11,601 nucleotides of DNA from an uncultured Pelagibacteraceae bacterium (GCA_902548045.1 CACCPR010000015.1:1-11601); one strand, 5' to 3'. Shown: positions 1-7,006, numbered from the stretch's first letter. Made by a program: numbers and translations. The notes: generated from the sequence alone by a model not told the origin.

Positions 1-257
1 TTTCTAGAATGTTTTCTTCTTCTCTTATGAAAAACCAGCACTGTTCTGTCTTTAACATTATCTAAAAGTTTAGCTTCTACCGTAGCGCCTTCAATATTTG
101 GATTACCAATCTCAGTGCTTGTACTATTGTTTAAAAGCAAAACATTTTTAAATTTAATAGTTTCACCTACTTTGGCATTAAGTTTTTCAATTTCTAAAAT
201 TTTACTTGCAGAAACTTTGTATTGTTTCCCACCAGTTTCAATTATCGCAAATGACAT
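1..257 (-). CDS. rplU: 50S ribosomal protein L21, partial (3' end outside window)
   Basis: L21 is a 23S rRNA-binding protein of the large ribosomal subunit. Reading the minus strand from the ATG at 257 gives 85 residues that start MSFAIIETGGKQYKVSASK. The ETGGKQYKV block near the N-terminus is the L21 hallmark. The later segments KVGETIKF, NPNIEGATVEAKLL and the basic end VFHKRRRKHSR also follow the family in order. Full-length L21 is about 100 residues or slightly more, so only the C-terminal tail is missing beyond base 1. The gene follows gloB on the same strand after a 65-nt gap that holds its own promoter. The ATG is the only start that gives the family N-terminus. No strong Shine-Dalgarno sequence precedes it. 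rpmA would be the usual next gene outside the window; that is expectation, not seen. Confidence 0.96.
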   Translation of the reverse strand, partial: MSFAIIETGGKQYKVSASKILEIEKLNAKVGETIKFKNVLLLNNSTSTEIGNPNIEGATVEAKLLDNVKDRTVLVFHKRRRKHSR

Positions 258-283
258 AAAAATATTTTCTATAGTTTCCACGC

Positions 284-311
284 AATATATCTCTCAAAAA
301 TATCAAGTCAA
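284..311 (-). promoter_or_regulatory. Predicted sigma70-type promoter for rplU
   Basis: On the minus strand, TTGACT (311-306) and TATATT (289-284) are separated by 16 nt, a close match to the -35/-10 consensus. Transcription would begin near 277, about 20 nt before the rplU ATG at 257. The site lies just after the gloB stop codon (323-325), so rplU can be expressed independently of the SAM-controlled metX operon. No terminator hairpin is visible between gloB and this promoter, so read-through from the operon is also possible. Confidence 0.6.
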
Positions 312-322
312 GATTATTGAAG

Positions 323-1081
323 CTAAAAAGCGTCTTTTAAATCGCGTAATTTTGTAAATAATTCCTGTTCAGAGGAGTCATTAAGATTTAAAGCTTGTTT
401 AAGGCCTTTATCATCACATCTTAAAAAAATATTTGTTTTTATCTCATCCCCTATAGTTGTCGGAATAGTAGGTAATTTATTTTTTAATTTCGAATTAATA
501 GAATTTACTTTTTTTTTCAAAAAATGATTGTTCGGATCATATTTAATACAAAAATCTAAATTTTTTTTGGTATACTCGTGACCACAATAAACTTTTGTTT
601 CAGGTGATAGTTTTTTAAGTTTATTCAAAGAGTCTAACATTTCTTTATGAGTTCCTTCAAATATTCTACCACATCCTAAAGAAAACAAAGTATCACCTGA
701 AAAAAGAACTTTTTCTTTTTCAAAATAAAAGGCGATATGACCTTTAGTATGTCCTGGAACAAAGATTACCGTAAACTTTAAATTACCAATTTTGAATTCT
801 TGCTTATCATTTAAAGTTATATCAATACCTGGAATTCTATCTTTGTCTTTTTCAAATCCTATAATCTTAGAGTTATATTTATCTTTAAGTTTTAAATTTC
901 CATCTACATGATCAAAATGATGATGAGTATTTAAAACATAATCTAATTTTTTGTATTTTTTTATTATTTTATCACAAGCATTAAAGTCTGAAGGGTCAAT
1001 AACTGAAACAGTATTTCCCTCTTTATCAAAGATTAAGTAACTATAGTTATCATTTAAACATGAAATTATTTCTATTTTCAT
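323..1081 (-). CDS. gloB: Hydroxyacylglutathione hydrolase (glyoxalase II), metallo-beta-lactamase fold
   Basis: The 252-residue protein has the glyoxalase II set of metal ligands. THHHFDH lies at 52-58 (the THxHxDH motif), PGHTKGH at 109-115 contributes H111, GDTLFSLGCGRIFEG at 129-143 contributes D130, and GHEY at 167-170 contributes H168. The family's C-terminal substrate-binding region follows, with NIFLRC at 217-222 in place of the usual NPFLR. The enzyme would hydrolyse S-lactoylglutathione to lactate and glutathione in the cytoplasm, which is the second step of methylglyoxal detoxification. Length is normal for GloB. The ATG at 1081 lies 1 nt after the metW stop, so it is the third gene of the metX-metW operon and should share its SAM-responsive leader. 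A related thioester hydrolase with another substrate cannot be excluded from sequence alone. Confidence 0.92.
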   Translation of the reverse strand: MKIEIISCLNDNYSYLIFDKEGNTVSVIDPSDFNACDKIIKKYKKLDYVLNTHHHFDHVDGNLKLKDKYNSKIIGFEKDKDRIPGIDITLNDKQEFKIGNLKFTVIFVPGHTKGHIAFYFEKEKVLFSGDTLFSLGCGRIFEGTHKEMLDSLNKLKKLSPETKVYCGHEYTKKNLDFCIKYDPNNHFLKKKVNSINSKLKNKLPTIPTTIGDEIKTNIFLRCDDKGLKQALNLNDSSEQELFTKLRDLKDAF

Positions 1082-1082
1082 T

Positions 1083-1691
1083 TTACCCGATCAAAAAAAT
1101 TCCAAGTTTTGAAAAGAGATTTTTAATTTCTAAATTACTTTTTTTAATTAAAGAAGTTTTATCTTCATTAACACCGATAACTTTTTTAATTTGTAAATTT
1201 TTTTCATCACAAAAGTGAAAAAGATCTTTTATCGTACACATGTGTAAATTTGGTGTGTTATACCATGTGTTAGGTAAGGTTTTAGTAACTGGCATTTTGC
1301 CAAAAAATAAAAGCTTTGTTCTAACTTTCCAATAACCAAAATTAGGTATCGAAACTATTACTGATTTTCCTATCCTTAAAAGTTCCTTTAAAACTTTATC
1401 AGGATCATAAAAAGCTTGTAAGGTTTGACTTAAAACAACATAATCAAAAGATTGTTCAGGAAATTGGTGTAGTTCAGTTTCAGCATCTCCTTGTATTACC
1501 GGCAACCCTTTGAGAATACACTTTTGAACATTGTCTTTGTTTAGCTCCAATCCTCGAACTTCAATATTTTTTTCTTCTTGTAGTAAACTCATTAAGGAAC
1601 CGTCCCCACATCCAACATCTAATACTCTGGTATTCATAGGTAACAAATCTGCTATTACTTTAAATTCTTTTTTCATTTTTAAATTTTTCAT
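1083..1691 (-). CDS. metW: Methionine biosynthesis protein MetW (class I SAM-dependent methyltransferase fold)
   Basis: This 202-residue protein has the MetW signature. VLDVGCGDGSL (23-33) is the glycine-rich SAM-binding motif I. GDAE (68-71), SFDYVVLSQTLQ (81-92) and SIPNFGYWKVR (114-124) follow in order. MetW accompanies MetX in proteobacteria and is reported to be needed with it for homoserine acylation; it is not known to methylate a defined substrate. The gene overlaps the 3' end of metX by 32 nt, which suggests translational coupling. Two ATG starts are possible: 1691, used here, and 1676, five codons later. The 1676 start gives MKKEFKVIADLLP, which also resembles family N-termini. Neither has a clear Shine-Dalgarno sequence. 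Confidence 0.93.
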   Translation of the reverse strand: MKNLKMKKEFKVIADLLPMNTRVLDVGCGDGSLMSLLQEEKNIEVRGLELNKDNVQKCILKGLPVIQGDAETELHQFPEQSFDYVVLSQTLQAFYDPDKVLKELLRIGKSVIVSIPNFGYWKVRTKLLFFGKMPVTKTLPNTWYNTPNLHMCTIKDLFHFCDEKNLQIKKVIGVNEDKTSLIKKSNLEIKNLFSKLGIFLIG

Positions 1692-2799
1692 ACATAGAAT
1701 CTAAAAAACTTTTTAAAGTTTTTAAAAATTCTGGTTCATTAAGTAAAAAAGAGTCATGGCCTTTATCTGTAATTATTTCTGAATATGAAACGTCTGCACC
1801 TGAGGAATTAAGGGCAATAACTATATCTTTATTTTCTTTTGTTGTATAAAGCCAGTCAGAAGAAAACGACATTACTAAAAATTTTGTCTTTAAGTTTTTA
1901 AAAGCCTCTACTAAACCTCCTTTAAATTGTTTTGATAGATCAAAATAATCCATAGCTCTAGTTATATAAAGAATTGAATTAGCATCAAACCGATCTACAA
2001 AAGAATATCCTTGATGTCTCAAATAACTTTCAACTTGAAAGTCAGCGTTGAAACTAAATTCATAATCAGCTTTTTCTTGGAGTTTTCTTCCAAATTTTTC
2101 TTGCATACCTTTCTCTGATAAATAACTAATATGACCAACCATTCTAGCAACAGCTAACCCGTTTTTTGGTTGAGCATTTTTTAAAAGATATTTTCCATTG
2201 TCCCATACTGGATCAGACATAATAGCTTGCCGCGCTAATTCGTTTAGTGCAATATTTTGAGCGCTATGACTAGAGCTACAAGCTATCGGAATAGCAGAGA
2301 AAGTTTTTTCTGGAAATGTAGCACAAAATTGTAATAGTTGCATTCCTCCCATAGAACCTCCAGTAGCACAAAGAAGTTTTTTAATACCAAGATGATCAAG
2401 CAAAGATTCTTGCGCTCTGATCATATCTCTGATTGTAATAACTGGAAATTCTAACCCATAAGGTTGTTTTGTTTTTGGATTAATATTTTTAGGCCCTAAG
2501 GAACCCATGCAGCCTCCAATCACATTAGCACAAATTACAAAATATTTATTAGTATCTATTGCTTTGCCAGGACCTACAGCCGTAACCCACCAACCTTCTT
2601 TATTTGTAATTGGATTAGTGCCCGTAACAAATTGATCTCCAGTTAAAGCATGGAAAACAAGAATGGCATTATCTTTATTAGAGTTCAATTTTCCGTAGGT
2701 TTGGTAAGCTAGCGGAAAGTTATTAATAGTCTCACCACAATCTAATTTAAGTGGTTTAGTGACATCTATTTTTTTAATATTCTCAAAATTACTATTCAT
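1660..2799 (-). CDS. metX: Homoserine O-acyltransferase MetX (alpha/beta hydrolase)
   Basis: MetX acylates the hydroxyl of homoserine, the committing step from the aspartate pathway to methionine. The 379-residue protein shows HALTG (50-54, oxyanion region), the nucleophile elbow GGSMGG (147-152, S149), the catalytic Asp in SSDWLY (D315) and the catalytic His in GHDSFLL (H348). NVIGGCMGSLGP (92-103) is another family block. Length is normal for the family. The MetX fold includes both acetyl- and succinyl-transferases, and I cannot decide which this is by eye. It is the first gene of metX-metW-gloB and is preceded by a SAM-II riboswitch and terminator. Its ATG lies only 2 nt after the terminator's U tract, with no Shine-Dalgarno sequence in the usual place. 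The N-terminus fits the family, so I keep this start. Confidence 0.95.
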   Translation of the reverse strand: MNSNFENIKKIDVTKPLKLDCGETINNFPLAYQTYGKLNSNKDNAILVFHALTGDQFVTGTNPITNKEGWWVTAVGPGKAIDTNKYFVICANVIGGCMGSLGPKNINPKTKQPYGLEFPVITIRDMIRAQESLLDHLGIKKLLCATGGSMGGMQLLQFCATFPEKTFSAIPIACSSSHSAQNIALNELARQAIMSDPVWDNGKYLLKNAQPKNGLAVARMVGHISYLSEKGMQEKFGRKLQEKADYEFSFNADFQVESYLRHQGYSFVDRFDANSILYITRAMDYFDLSKQFKGGLVEAFKNLKTKFLVMSFSSDWLYTTKENKDIVIALNSSGADVSYSEIITDKGHDSFLLNEPEFLKTLKSFLDSMYEKFKNEKRI

Positions 2800-2801
2800 C
2801 C

Positions 2802-2828
2802 AAAAAAAAAGCCCAGCTAAACTGGGCT
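2802..2828 (-). terminator. Intrinsic terminator in the metX leader (riboswitch expression platform)
   Basis: On the minus strand, AGCCCAG (2828-2822) and CTGGGCT (2816-2810) form a perfect 7-bp GC-rich stem with a 5-nt loop. An uninterrupted U tract (2809-2802) follows. This is a textbook Rho-independent terminator placed directly downstream of the SAM-II aptamer. Only two bases separate the U tract from the metX ATG. SAM-bound aptamer should favour this hairpin and stop transcription before metX. Confidence 0.88.
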
Positions 2829-2830
2829 AT

Positions 2831-2884
2831 CTCCTATTTAGCTAAATTTATAAAGCGCCTGCAATTTGGTTAAATCGGCGCCTT
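2831..2884 (-). ncRNA. SAM-II riboswitch aptamer upstream of metX
   Basis: The minus-strand sequence fits the SAM-II class, known from alphaproteobacterial metA, metX and metC leaders. P1 pairs AAGGCGCC (2884-2877) with GGCGCTTT (2859-2852), giving 8 bp with one G-U. The conserved loop GATTTAACC (2876-2868) follows the first strand. The segment TTGCA precedes the second strand. The conserved 3' strand AGCTAAATAGG (2843-2833) lies where the H-type pseudoknot with the loop is expected. The ligand is S-adenosylmethionine. The 3' end carries AGGAG (2835-2831), a Shine-Dalgarno-like sequence that pseudoknot formation could mask. The predicted transcription start is at about the first base of P1, so the leader has essentially no extra 5' sequence. 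Confidence 0.93.
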
Positions 2885-2891
2885 GCTGAAA

Positions 2892-2920
2892 TTAATACTA
2901 AATAGTCGTAAACTTGTCAA
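2892..2920 (-). promoter_or_regulatory. Predicted sigma70-type promoter for the metX operon
   Basis: On the minus strand, a perfect -35 TTGACA (2920-2915) is followed after exactly 17 nt by TATTAA (2897-2892). Transcription would start at about 2885, immediately before the first base pair of the SAM-II P1 helix at 2884. It drives metX-metW-gloB. Confidence 0.75.
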
Positions 2921-2977
2921 ATTCATATGTAATGAAACTAGCATTACTTAAGCTTTTTATATATTAATTATTTAAAG

Positions 2978-4054
2978 ATGAATTTTCCAAAGCCAAATAA
3001 AATTAACGCTGAAAAATACGTTGCAGGTTTGAGTTTATTTAAGAAAAAAGCTATTCAAATCAAACTTTCTGCCAATGAATCAGCGCTCGGACCTAGTCCA
3101 AAAGCAATTAAAGAATTTAATAAAGTTTCAAAAAATTTAAAAAGATATCCTGATTCTGAAGGAGTTATTTTAAAGAATATTTTGGCTAAAAAATTTAAGC
3201 TCGATCCCAATAAAATAATTCTTGGCTCAGGCTCTGATCAGATTTTTGAATTAATTTGCAAAGCTTTTCTAAAAAAAAATGATCAAGTCATAGTGCCTGA
3301 GTTTAGTTTTATAATTTACAGAATTTATAGCAAAATCTACGGTGCAAAAATAAAGTATGCTAAAGAAAAAAACTTCACTGTTTCTGTAGAAAATATTCTC
3401 TCAAAAGTTACAAGAAAAACAAAAATTGTCTTTTTAGCGAATCCAAACAATCCTACTGGAACATTAGTTAGTAGAATAGAATTATTGAGACTTAGAAGAA
3501 AATTAAGGAGTAACATTTTATTAGTCCTCGATGATGCATACTTCGAATATGTCGAAAACAAAAATTACTCTTCTGGATTAAAATTATTTTCTAAATCTAA
3601 AAACGTTATAGTAACTAGAACGTTTTCTAAAATTTATGGCCTTGCAGGTCTAAGGGTTGGTTGGGCTCATGGTCCCAAAAATCTGATTTATGTTTTAAAT
3701 CAAATAAAACCACCTTTTAACATTAACAGGGCTGGATTATTTGCTGCAGTAGAGTCTATCAAAGATACAAAATGGTTAAATAAAGAAATAAAACACGTAA
3801 GAAAATGGTCAAAAATATTTTATAAAAATTTTAAAAATTTAAGAATTGAAACAAATATGAGTAGTGCTAATTTTTTACTAATTAATTGTAATAAAATAAA
3901 GATTAATGCTAAAAAACTATTTTTTAAGTTAGCAAAAGCAGGAATTTTGGTAAGAAAAATGAATGTTTACAAAATTAACAATTCATTGAGGATCACTATC
4001 GGAACTAATGATGAGAATAAAAAATTTTTAAATATATTGAGGAAAATAATTTAA
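2978..4054 (+). CDS. hisC: Histidinol-phosphate / aromatic-amino-acid aminotransferase (PLP fold type I)
   Basis: The 358-residue protein has the HisC-family PLP motifs: SANESALGPSP (31-41), GSGSDQ (83-88), NPNNPTG (155-161), DDAYFEY (185-191), and TFSKIYGLAGLRVGW (215-229), in which K218 is the Schiff-base lysine. A C-terminal LRITIGT (337-343) supplies the carboxylate-binding Arg. HisC transaminates imidazole-acetol phosphate in histidine synthesis. Alphaproteobacterial members can also transaminate aromatic keto acids or prephenate. The gene overlaps the next one, a prephenate/arogenate dehydrogenase, by one base (TAATG), which favours a role in tyrosine synthesis, perhaps as well as histidine synthesis. 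The gene is divergent from metX. A weak -10-like TATATT (2960-2965) lies 12 nt before the ATG, with no good -35, so the leader may be very short. No Shine-Dalgarno sequence is obvious. Confidence 0.88.
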   Translation: MNFPKPNKINAEKYVAGLSLFKKKAIQIKLSANESALGPSPKAIKEFNKVSKNLKRYPDSEGVILKNILAKKFKLDPNKIILGSGSDQIFELICKAFLKKNDQVIVPEFSFIIYRIYSKIYGAKIKYAKEKNFTVSVENILSKVTRKTKIVFLANPNNPTGTLVSRIELLRLRRKLRSNILLVLDDAYFEYVENKNYSSGLKLFSKSKNVIVTRTFSKIYGLAGLRVGWAHGPKNLIYVLNQIKPPFNINRAGLFAAVESIKDTKWLNKEIKHVRKWSKIFYKNFKNLRIETNMSSANFLLINCNKIKINAKKLFFKLAKAGILVRKMNVYKINNSLRITIGTNDENKKFLNILRKII

Positions 4055-4959
4055 TGTTCGAAAAGATAAGTATTATTGGCTGTGGTTTAATTGGCTCTTC
4101 AATTTTAAGAAACATAAATGAAAATCAAATTAGCAAAACGGTAACAGTTTATGACAAAGCTAAAAATGTAATCGATGTTATTAAAAAAGAAAATTTATGT
4201 GATAATATTTCAAAAGATATTCATTCAGCGTTAAAAGATGCAGATCTTGTAATTTTATGTGTACCTTTAAGTTCTTATAAAGAGATATTATTAGCGGGGA
4301 AAGATCATTTTAAGAAAGGATTAATTATAACCGATACTGGATCAGTAAAAAAAGAAGTCAATCGAATATTTGAAAATTTTAATTTAACAAATGTTTCTTG
4401 GATAGCATCTCATCCTATTGCAGGAACAGAGGAAAGTGGCCCATCTGCTGGTTTTAAAGATTTGTTTAAGAATAGATGGACAATTATTTGCAACAGCAAA
4501 AACTCAAACAAAGATACAGTCGAAAAATTAAAAAAATTCTGGGAATTTTTAGGCAGTAAGGTAAAATTAATGAGCATTGATGAACACGATCACATACTTG
4601 CGCTGACAAGTCATTTACCCCATGCTGTTGCTTATAACATTGTAATGACCGCTATAAATTCTGACAATAAATTTAGAGATGAAATTATTAAATATAGCGC
4701 CGGAGGTTTAAGAGACTTCACTCGTATTGCATCCTCTGATCCTTTAATGTGGAGGGATATTTTTATTGATAATAGTGAAAATATCTTAAAAATTTTAAAT
4801 GAATTTTCTAAAAACATTGATGATTTTAAAAAAGCTATTACTGAAAAAAATGGTGATAAACTTTTAAAAATTTTTGCATCTACAAAGAATATTAGAAGAG
4901 AAATTATTAAAGCTGGTCAGGACGTTGAGACCCCTGACTTTGGAAGAAAAAAAAATTAA
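4054..4959 (+). CDS. tyrC: Prephenate/arogenate (cyclohexadienyl) dehydrogenase
   Basis: The enzyme oxidatively decarboxylates prephenate or arogenate on the way to tyrosine. The 301-residue protein starts with an NAD(P)-binding Rossmann motif, GCGLIGSS (9-16), and an acidic residue ending beta-2 (D34). TDTGSVK (93-99), SHPIAGTEESGPSAG (119-133, including the family's conserved His H120), TSHLPH (185-190) and GGLRDFTRIASSDPLMWRDI (217-236) follow. No chorismate mutase or ACT domain is present, so it is a single-domain TyrA/TyrC type. Its ATG overlaps the hisC stop codon (TAATG), which implies coupled translation with the aminotransferase. Substrate preference cannot be read from the sequence, so the symbol tyrC is by analogy with other alphaproteobacteria. 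Its 3' end overlaps the convergent plsC by 4 nt. Confidence 0.93.
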   Translation: MFEKISIIGCGLIGSSILRNINENQISKTVTVYDKAKNVIDVIKKENLCDNISKDIHSALKDADLVILCVPLSSYKEILLAGKDHFKKGLIITDTGSVKKEVNRIFENFNLTNVSWIASHPIAGTEESGPSAGFKDLFKNRWTIICNSKNSNKDTVEKLKKFWEFLGSKVKLMSIDEHDHILALTSHLPHAVAYNIVMTAINSDNKFRDEIIKYSAGGLRDFTRIASSDPLMWRDIFIDNSENILKILNEFSKNIDDFKKAITEKNGDKLLKIFASTKNIRREIIKAGQDVETPDFGRKKN

Positions 4960-5663
4960 CTTAAATTATCAATAGAAGAATAAATTTTTCTTTCTAAATC
5001 ATTTATAAAATTATTTTTATCTTTTCCAGGTTCAATAGGTTCTAAGAAACATATTTTAATGTCGTGATTATGTTTTATAAAACTATTTTTTGGCCAAACT
5101 TTACCAGTATTTAATGCAACAGGAACGCAAGGCAAATTTAATGCTTCATAAATTCTACCTGCGCCCTTTTTAAATGGTAATCGTTCACCAAATTGTACTC
5201 TTGTTCCTTGAGGAAAAATTAATAAAGGTCTTTTACTAATTTCAATATTATTTTTTATTTTATTAAAAAAATTTAAATTATCTTTTGTAGTGGTGTCTCT
5301 TATAATATCAATTGAACCAATTTTTTTTAAATACCAACCAAATAAAGGAATTTTTAACAGCTCCTTTTTAAGAATAAAAATAGGATATTGTAAAGGAGCT
5401 TGTAGTATAAACGTTTCAAGTAAAGATTGATGTGCACTTGCAACGAAAAATCTTTCATTTTTTTTTAAATTTTCTATTCCAGAAAATGTAACTTTAACTC
5501 CCAATATAAACCTTAATAAAAATATAATTATATAAGCCAATATTTTACCACAGATTAAAGTCACTTTACTTGGTAAAATTAATGTTGGTATGGCTATTAC
5601 AAAAACTAATATTAAGGTTAAATAAAATAATATTGTAAATAAGACTGATCTTATAAATTGCAT
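4956..5663 (-). CDS. plsC: 1-acyl-sn-glycerol-3-phosphate acyltransferase (PlsC/LPLAT family)
   Basis: The enzyme adds the second acyl chain to lysophosphatidic acid in membrane phospholipid synthesis. The 235-residue protein has an N-terminal hydrophobic segment (about 5-31) and a second one (about 42-57). The acyltransferase motifs follow: AHQSLLET (77-84, block I), a middle block around FGWYLKKIGSIDIIR (108-122), FPQGTR (150-155, block III) and LPCVPVALNTGKVWP (177-191, block IV). Block I is HX4E rather than HX4D, and block III has Gln where FPEGTR is commonest. Both variants occur in the HQSxxET-type proteobacterial subfamily, so activity is still expected. Its ATG overlaps the lysA stop (TAATG), so it is the last gene of argH-lipoprotein-lysA-plsC. 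Confidence 0.92.
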   Translation of the reverse strand: MQFIRSVLFTILFYLTLILVFVIAIPTLILPSKVTLICGKILAYIIIFLLRFILGVKVTFSGIENLKKNERFFVASAHQSLLETFILQAPLQYPIFILKKELLKIPLFGWYLKKIGSIDIIRDTTTKDNLNFFNKIKNNIEISKRPLLIFPQGTRVQFGERLPFKKGAGRIYEALNLPCVPVALNTGKVWPKNSFIKHNHDIKICFLEPIEPGKDKNNFINDLERKIYSSIDNLS

Positions 5664-6892
5664 TATTGGTTGAGCAAACTTTTTATATCCTGTTTTTTTC
5701 TAATTATTCTGGCTTTGGATTTGTTTATTATTATCTCAGCTATTAAAGGTTTAGTATTATAGTTTGAAGACAAAGAAGCACCATAAGCTCCAGTATCTGA
5801 GATAGCTACATAATCAGATTGATTAAGTTTTTGATATTTATTATATTTGATAAATTTGCATGTAGTTTCACATATTGGGCCGACAAATTCTAGAGGCCCT
5901 TTATTTTTTTTACCATTCTTTATTACTGGAATTATATTATGAACAGCATCATAAAGTGCAGTTCTCATAAAATCATTCATGCCAGCATTTAAAATTGCAA
6001 ATGTTTTATTGGAACCTTTTTTTAAATATTGAACTTTTGCAACTAAAATAGCTGCATTACCTACAATTGCTCGTCCTGGTTCAAATATAATATTGCAATT
6101 ATATTTTTTTCTAAATTTTTCCACTAAATTTGAATAGTTTTTAAGTTTTATTTTTCTATCACTTTTTTTATAAGCAATACCAAATCCACCACCTAAATCT
6201 ACAAACTTGAAGTAAATTTTAGTTTTTGTGATTATTTCCTCTAAAACTTTTAAAGTTTTTTTAAAAGGATTTTCACTTAGTATTTGACTCCCAATATGTA
6301 CACTTATTGCGCTGAGCTTCAAATTTTTAAATTTTTTTATATTAAGACAAAATGAAATTAAATTTTTTTTTGAAAGACCAAATTTATCCTCAGCTTTACC
6401 TGTAGAAATTTTTTTATGAGTTGGAGCATTAATATCAGGATTTAGTCTAATACCAATGGCAATCTTTTTTTTTAAGTTACCCGCAATTTTATTTATTAAT
6501 ATAGCTTCGTTCTCCGACTCCACGTTAATTAATAAAATATTTTTTTTAATCGCTAATTTTATCTCATCTTGTGTTTTGCCAACACCAGAGAAAACAATTT
6601 TATTCGGTTTTATACCAGATTTAATAGCTTTGAGTAATTCTCCTCCTGAGACTACATCTGCGCCTGATCCCATTTTTCTTAAAACTTTTAAAATTTGAAT
6701 ATTTGAATTCGCTTTAACTGAAAAACAAATTAATGGTTTAGATTTTTTGAAATTACTCAAAAATGATCTATAGTTTTCAACAATATTGCCTTCGGAATAT
6801 AGATAAAATGGTGTACTCATTTTTGAAGTTAAATTTCTTACAGAAACACTCTCCACAAATAGATTATTATTTTTATATCTTATGTAAGACAT
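5663..6892 (-). CDS. lysA: Diaminopimelate decarboxylase
   Basis: LysA decarboxylates meso-diaminopimelate to L-lysine, the last step of the DAP pathway, in the cytoplasm. The 409-residue protein is an alanine-racemase-fold (fold type III) PLP decarboxylase. FSVKANSN (57-64) carries the PLP lysine K60. HIGSQ (199-203), the phosphate-binding GGGFG (234-238), EPGR (271-274), NAGMND (302-307), GPICETT (338-344, with C341 and E342 from the second subunit's active site) and GAYG (369-372 region) follow in order. The start MSYIRYKNNNLF is typical of the family. The ATG lies 3 nt after the stop of the small lipoprotein gene, and the stop overlaps plsC by one base. Several long A/T runs occur in the gene, but the frame stays intact and all motifs are in register. 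Confidence 0.97.
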   Translation of the reverse strand: MSYIRYKNNNLFVESVSVRNLTSKMSTPFYLYSEGNIVENYRSFLSNFKKSKPLICFSVKANSNIQILKVLRKMGSGADVVSGGELLKAIKSGIKPNKIVFSGVGKTQDEIKLAIKKNILLINVESENEAILINKIAGNLKKKIAIGIRLNPDINAPTHKKISTGKAEDKFGLSKKNLISFCLNIKKFKNLKLSAISVHIGSQILSENPFKKTLKVLEEIITKTKIYFKFVDLGGGFGIAYKKSDRKIKLKNYSNLVEKFRKKYNCNIIFEPGRAIVGNAAILVAKVQYLKKGSNKTFAILNAGMNDFMRTALYDAVHNIIPVIKNGKKNKGPLEFVGPICETTCKFIKYNKYQKLNQSDYVAISDTGAYGASLSSNYNTKPLIAEIIINKSKARIIRKKQDIKSLLNQ

Positions 6893-6895
6893 ATA

Positions 6896-7006
6896 TTAAA
6901 TTATTTTAGTAAAATTATTAATTGATCCCTGGTATTGTGGTTCTGATTTTTTTCCGCAAGATCCTAATATAAATATTAATATTATAATAGTAACCATAAA
7001 TTTCAT
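6896..7006 (-). CDS. Small lipoprotein, LptM (YifL)-like, between argH and lysA
   Basis: This 36-residue ORF is easily missed because of its size. The protein starts MKFMVTIIILIFILGSCGKK. A short charged start and a hydrophobic stretch (about 4-14) lead to a lipobox LGSC, so C17 should be lipidated after signal peptidase II cleavage. The mature part CGKKSEPQY resembles the CGxKGPxY start of LptM/YifL, the small lipoprotein often encoded beside lysA in proteobacteria and linked in E. coli to maturation of the LPS translocon LptD/E. The ATG overlaps the argH stop as ATGA, and its stop lies 3 nt before lysA, so it fits the operon exactly. The lipoprotein call rests on the lipobox. The LptM assignment rests on the context and a very short match. 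Confidence 0.82.
   Translation of the reverse strand: MKFMVTIIILIFILGSCGKKSEPQYQGSINNFTKII

Noticed and set aside
115..357. 80-codon open frame on the plus strand
   Set aside because: It lies antisense to rplU and its promoter, has no family resemblance, and rplU on the other strand is unmistakable.
2836..2847. 12-nt palindrome ATTTAGCTAAAT as a repressor operator
   Set aside because: It lies downstream of the predicted start site and falls wholly within the conserved SAM-II 3' strand, which explains it.
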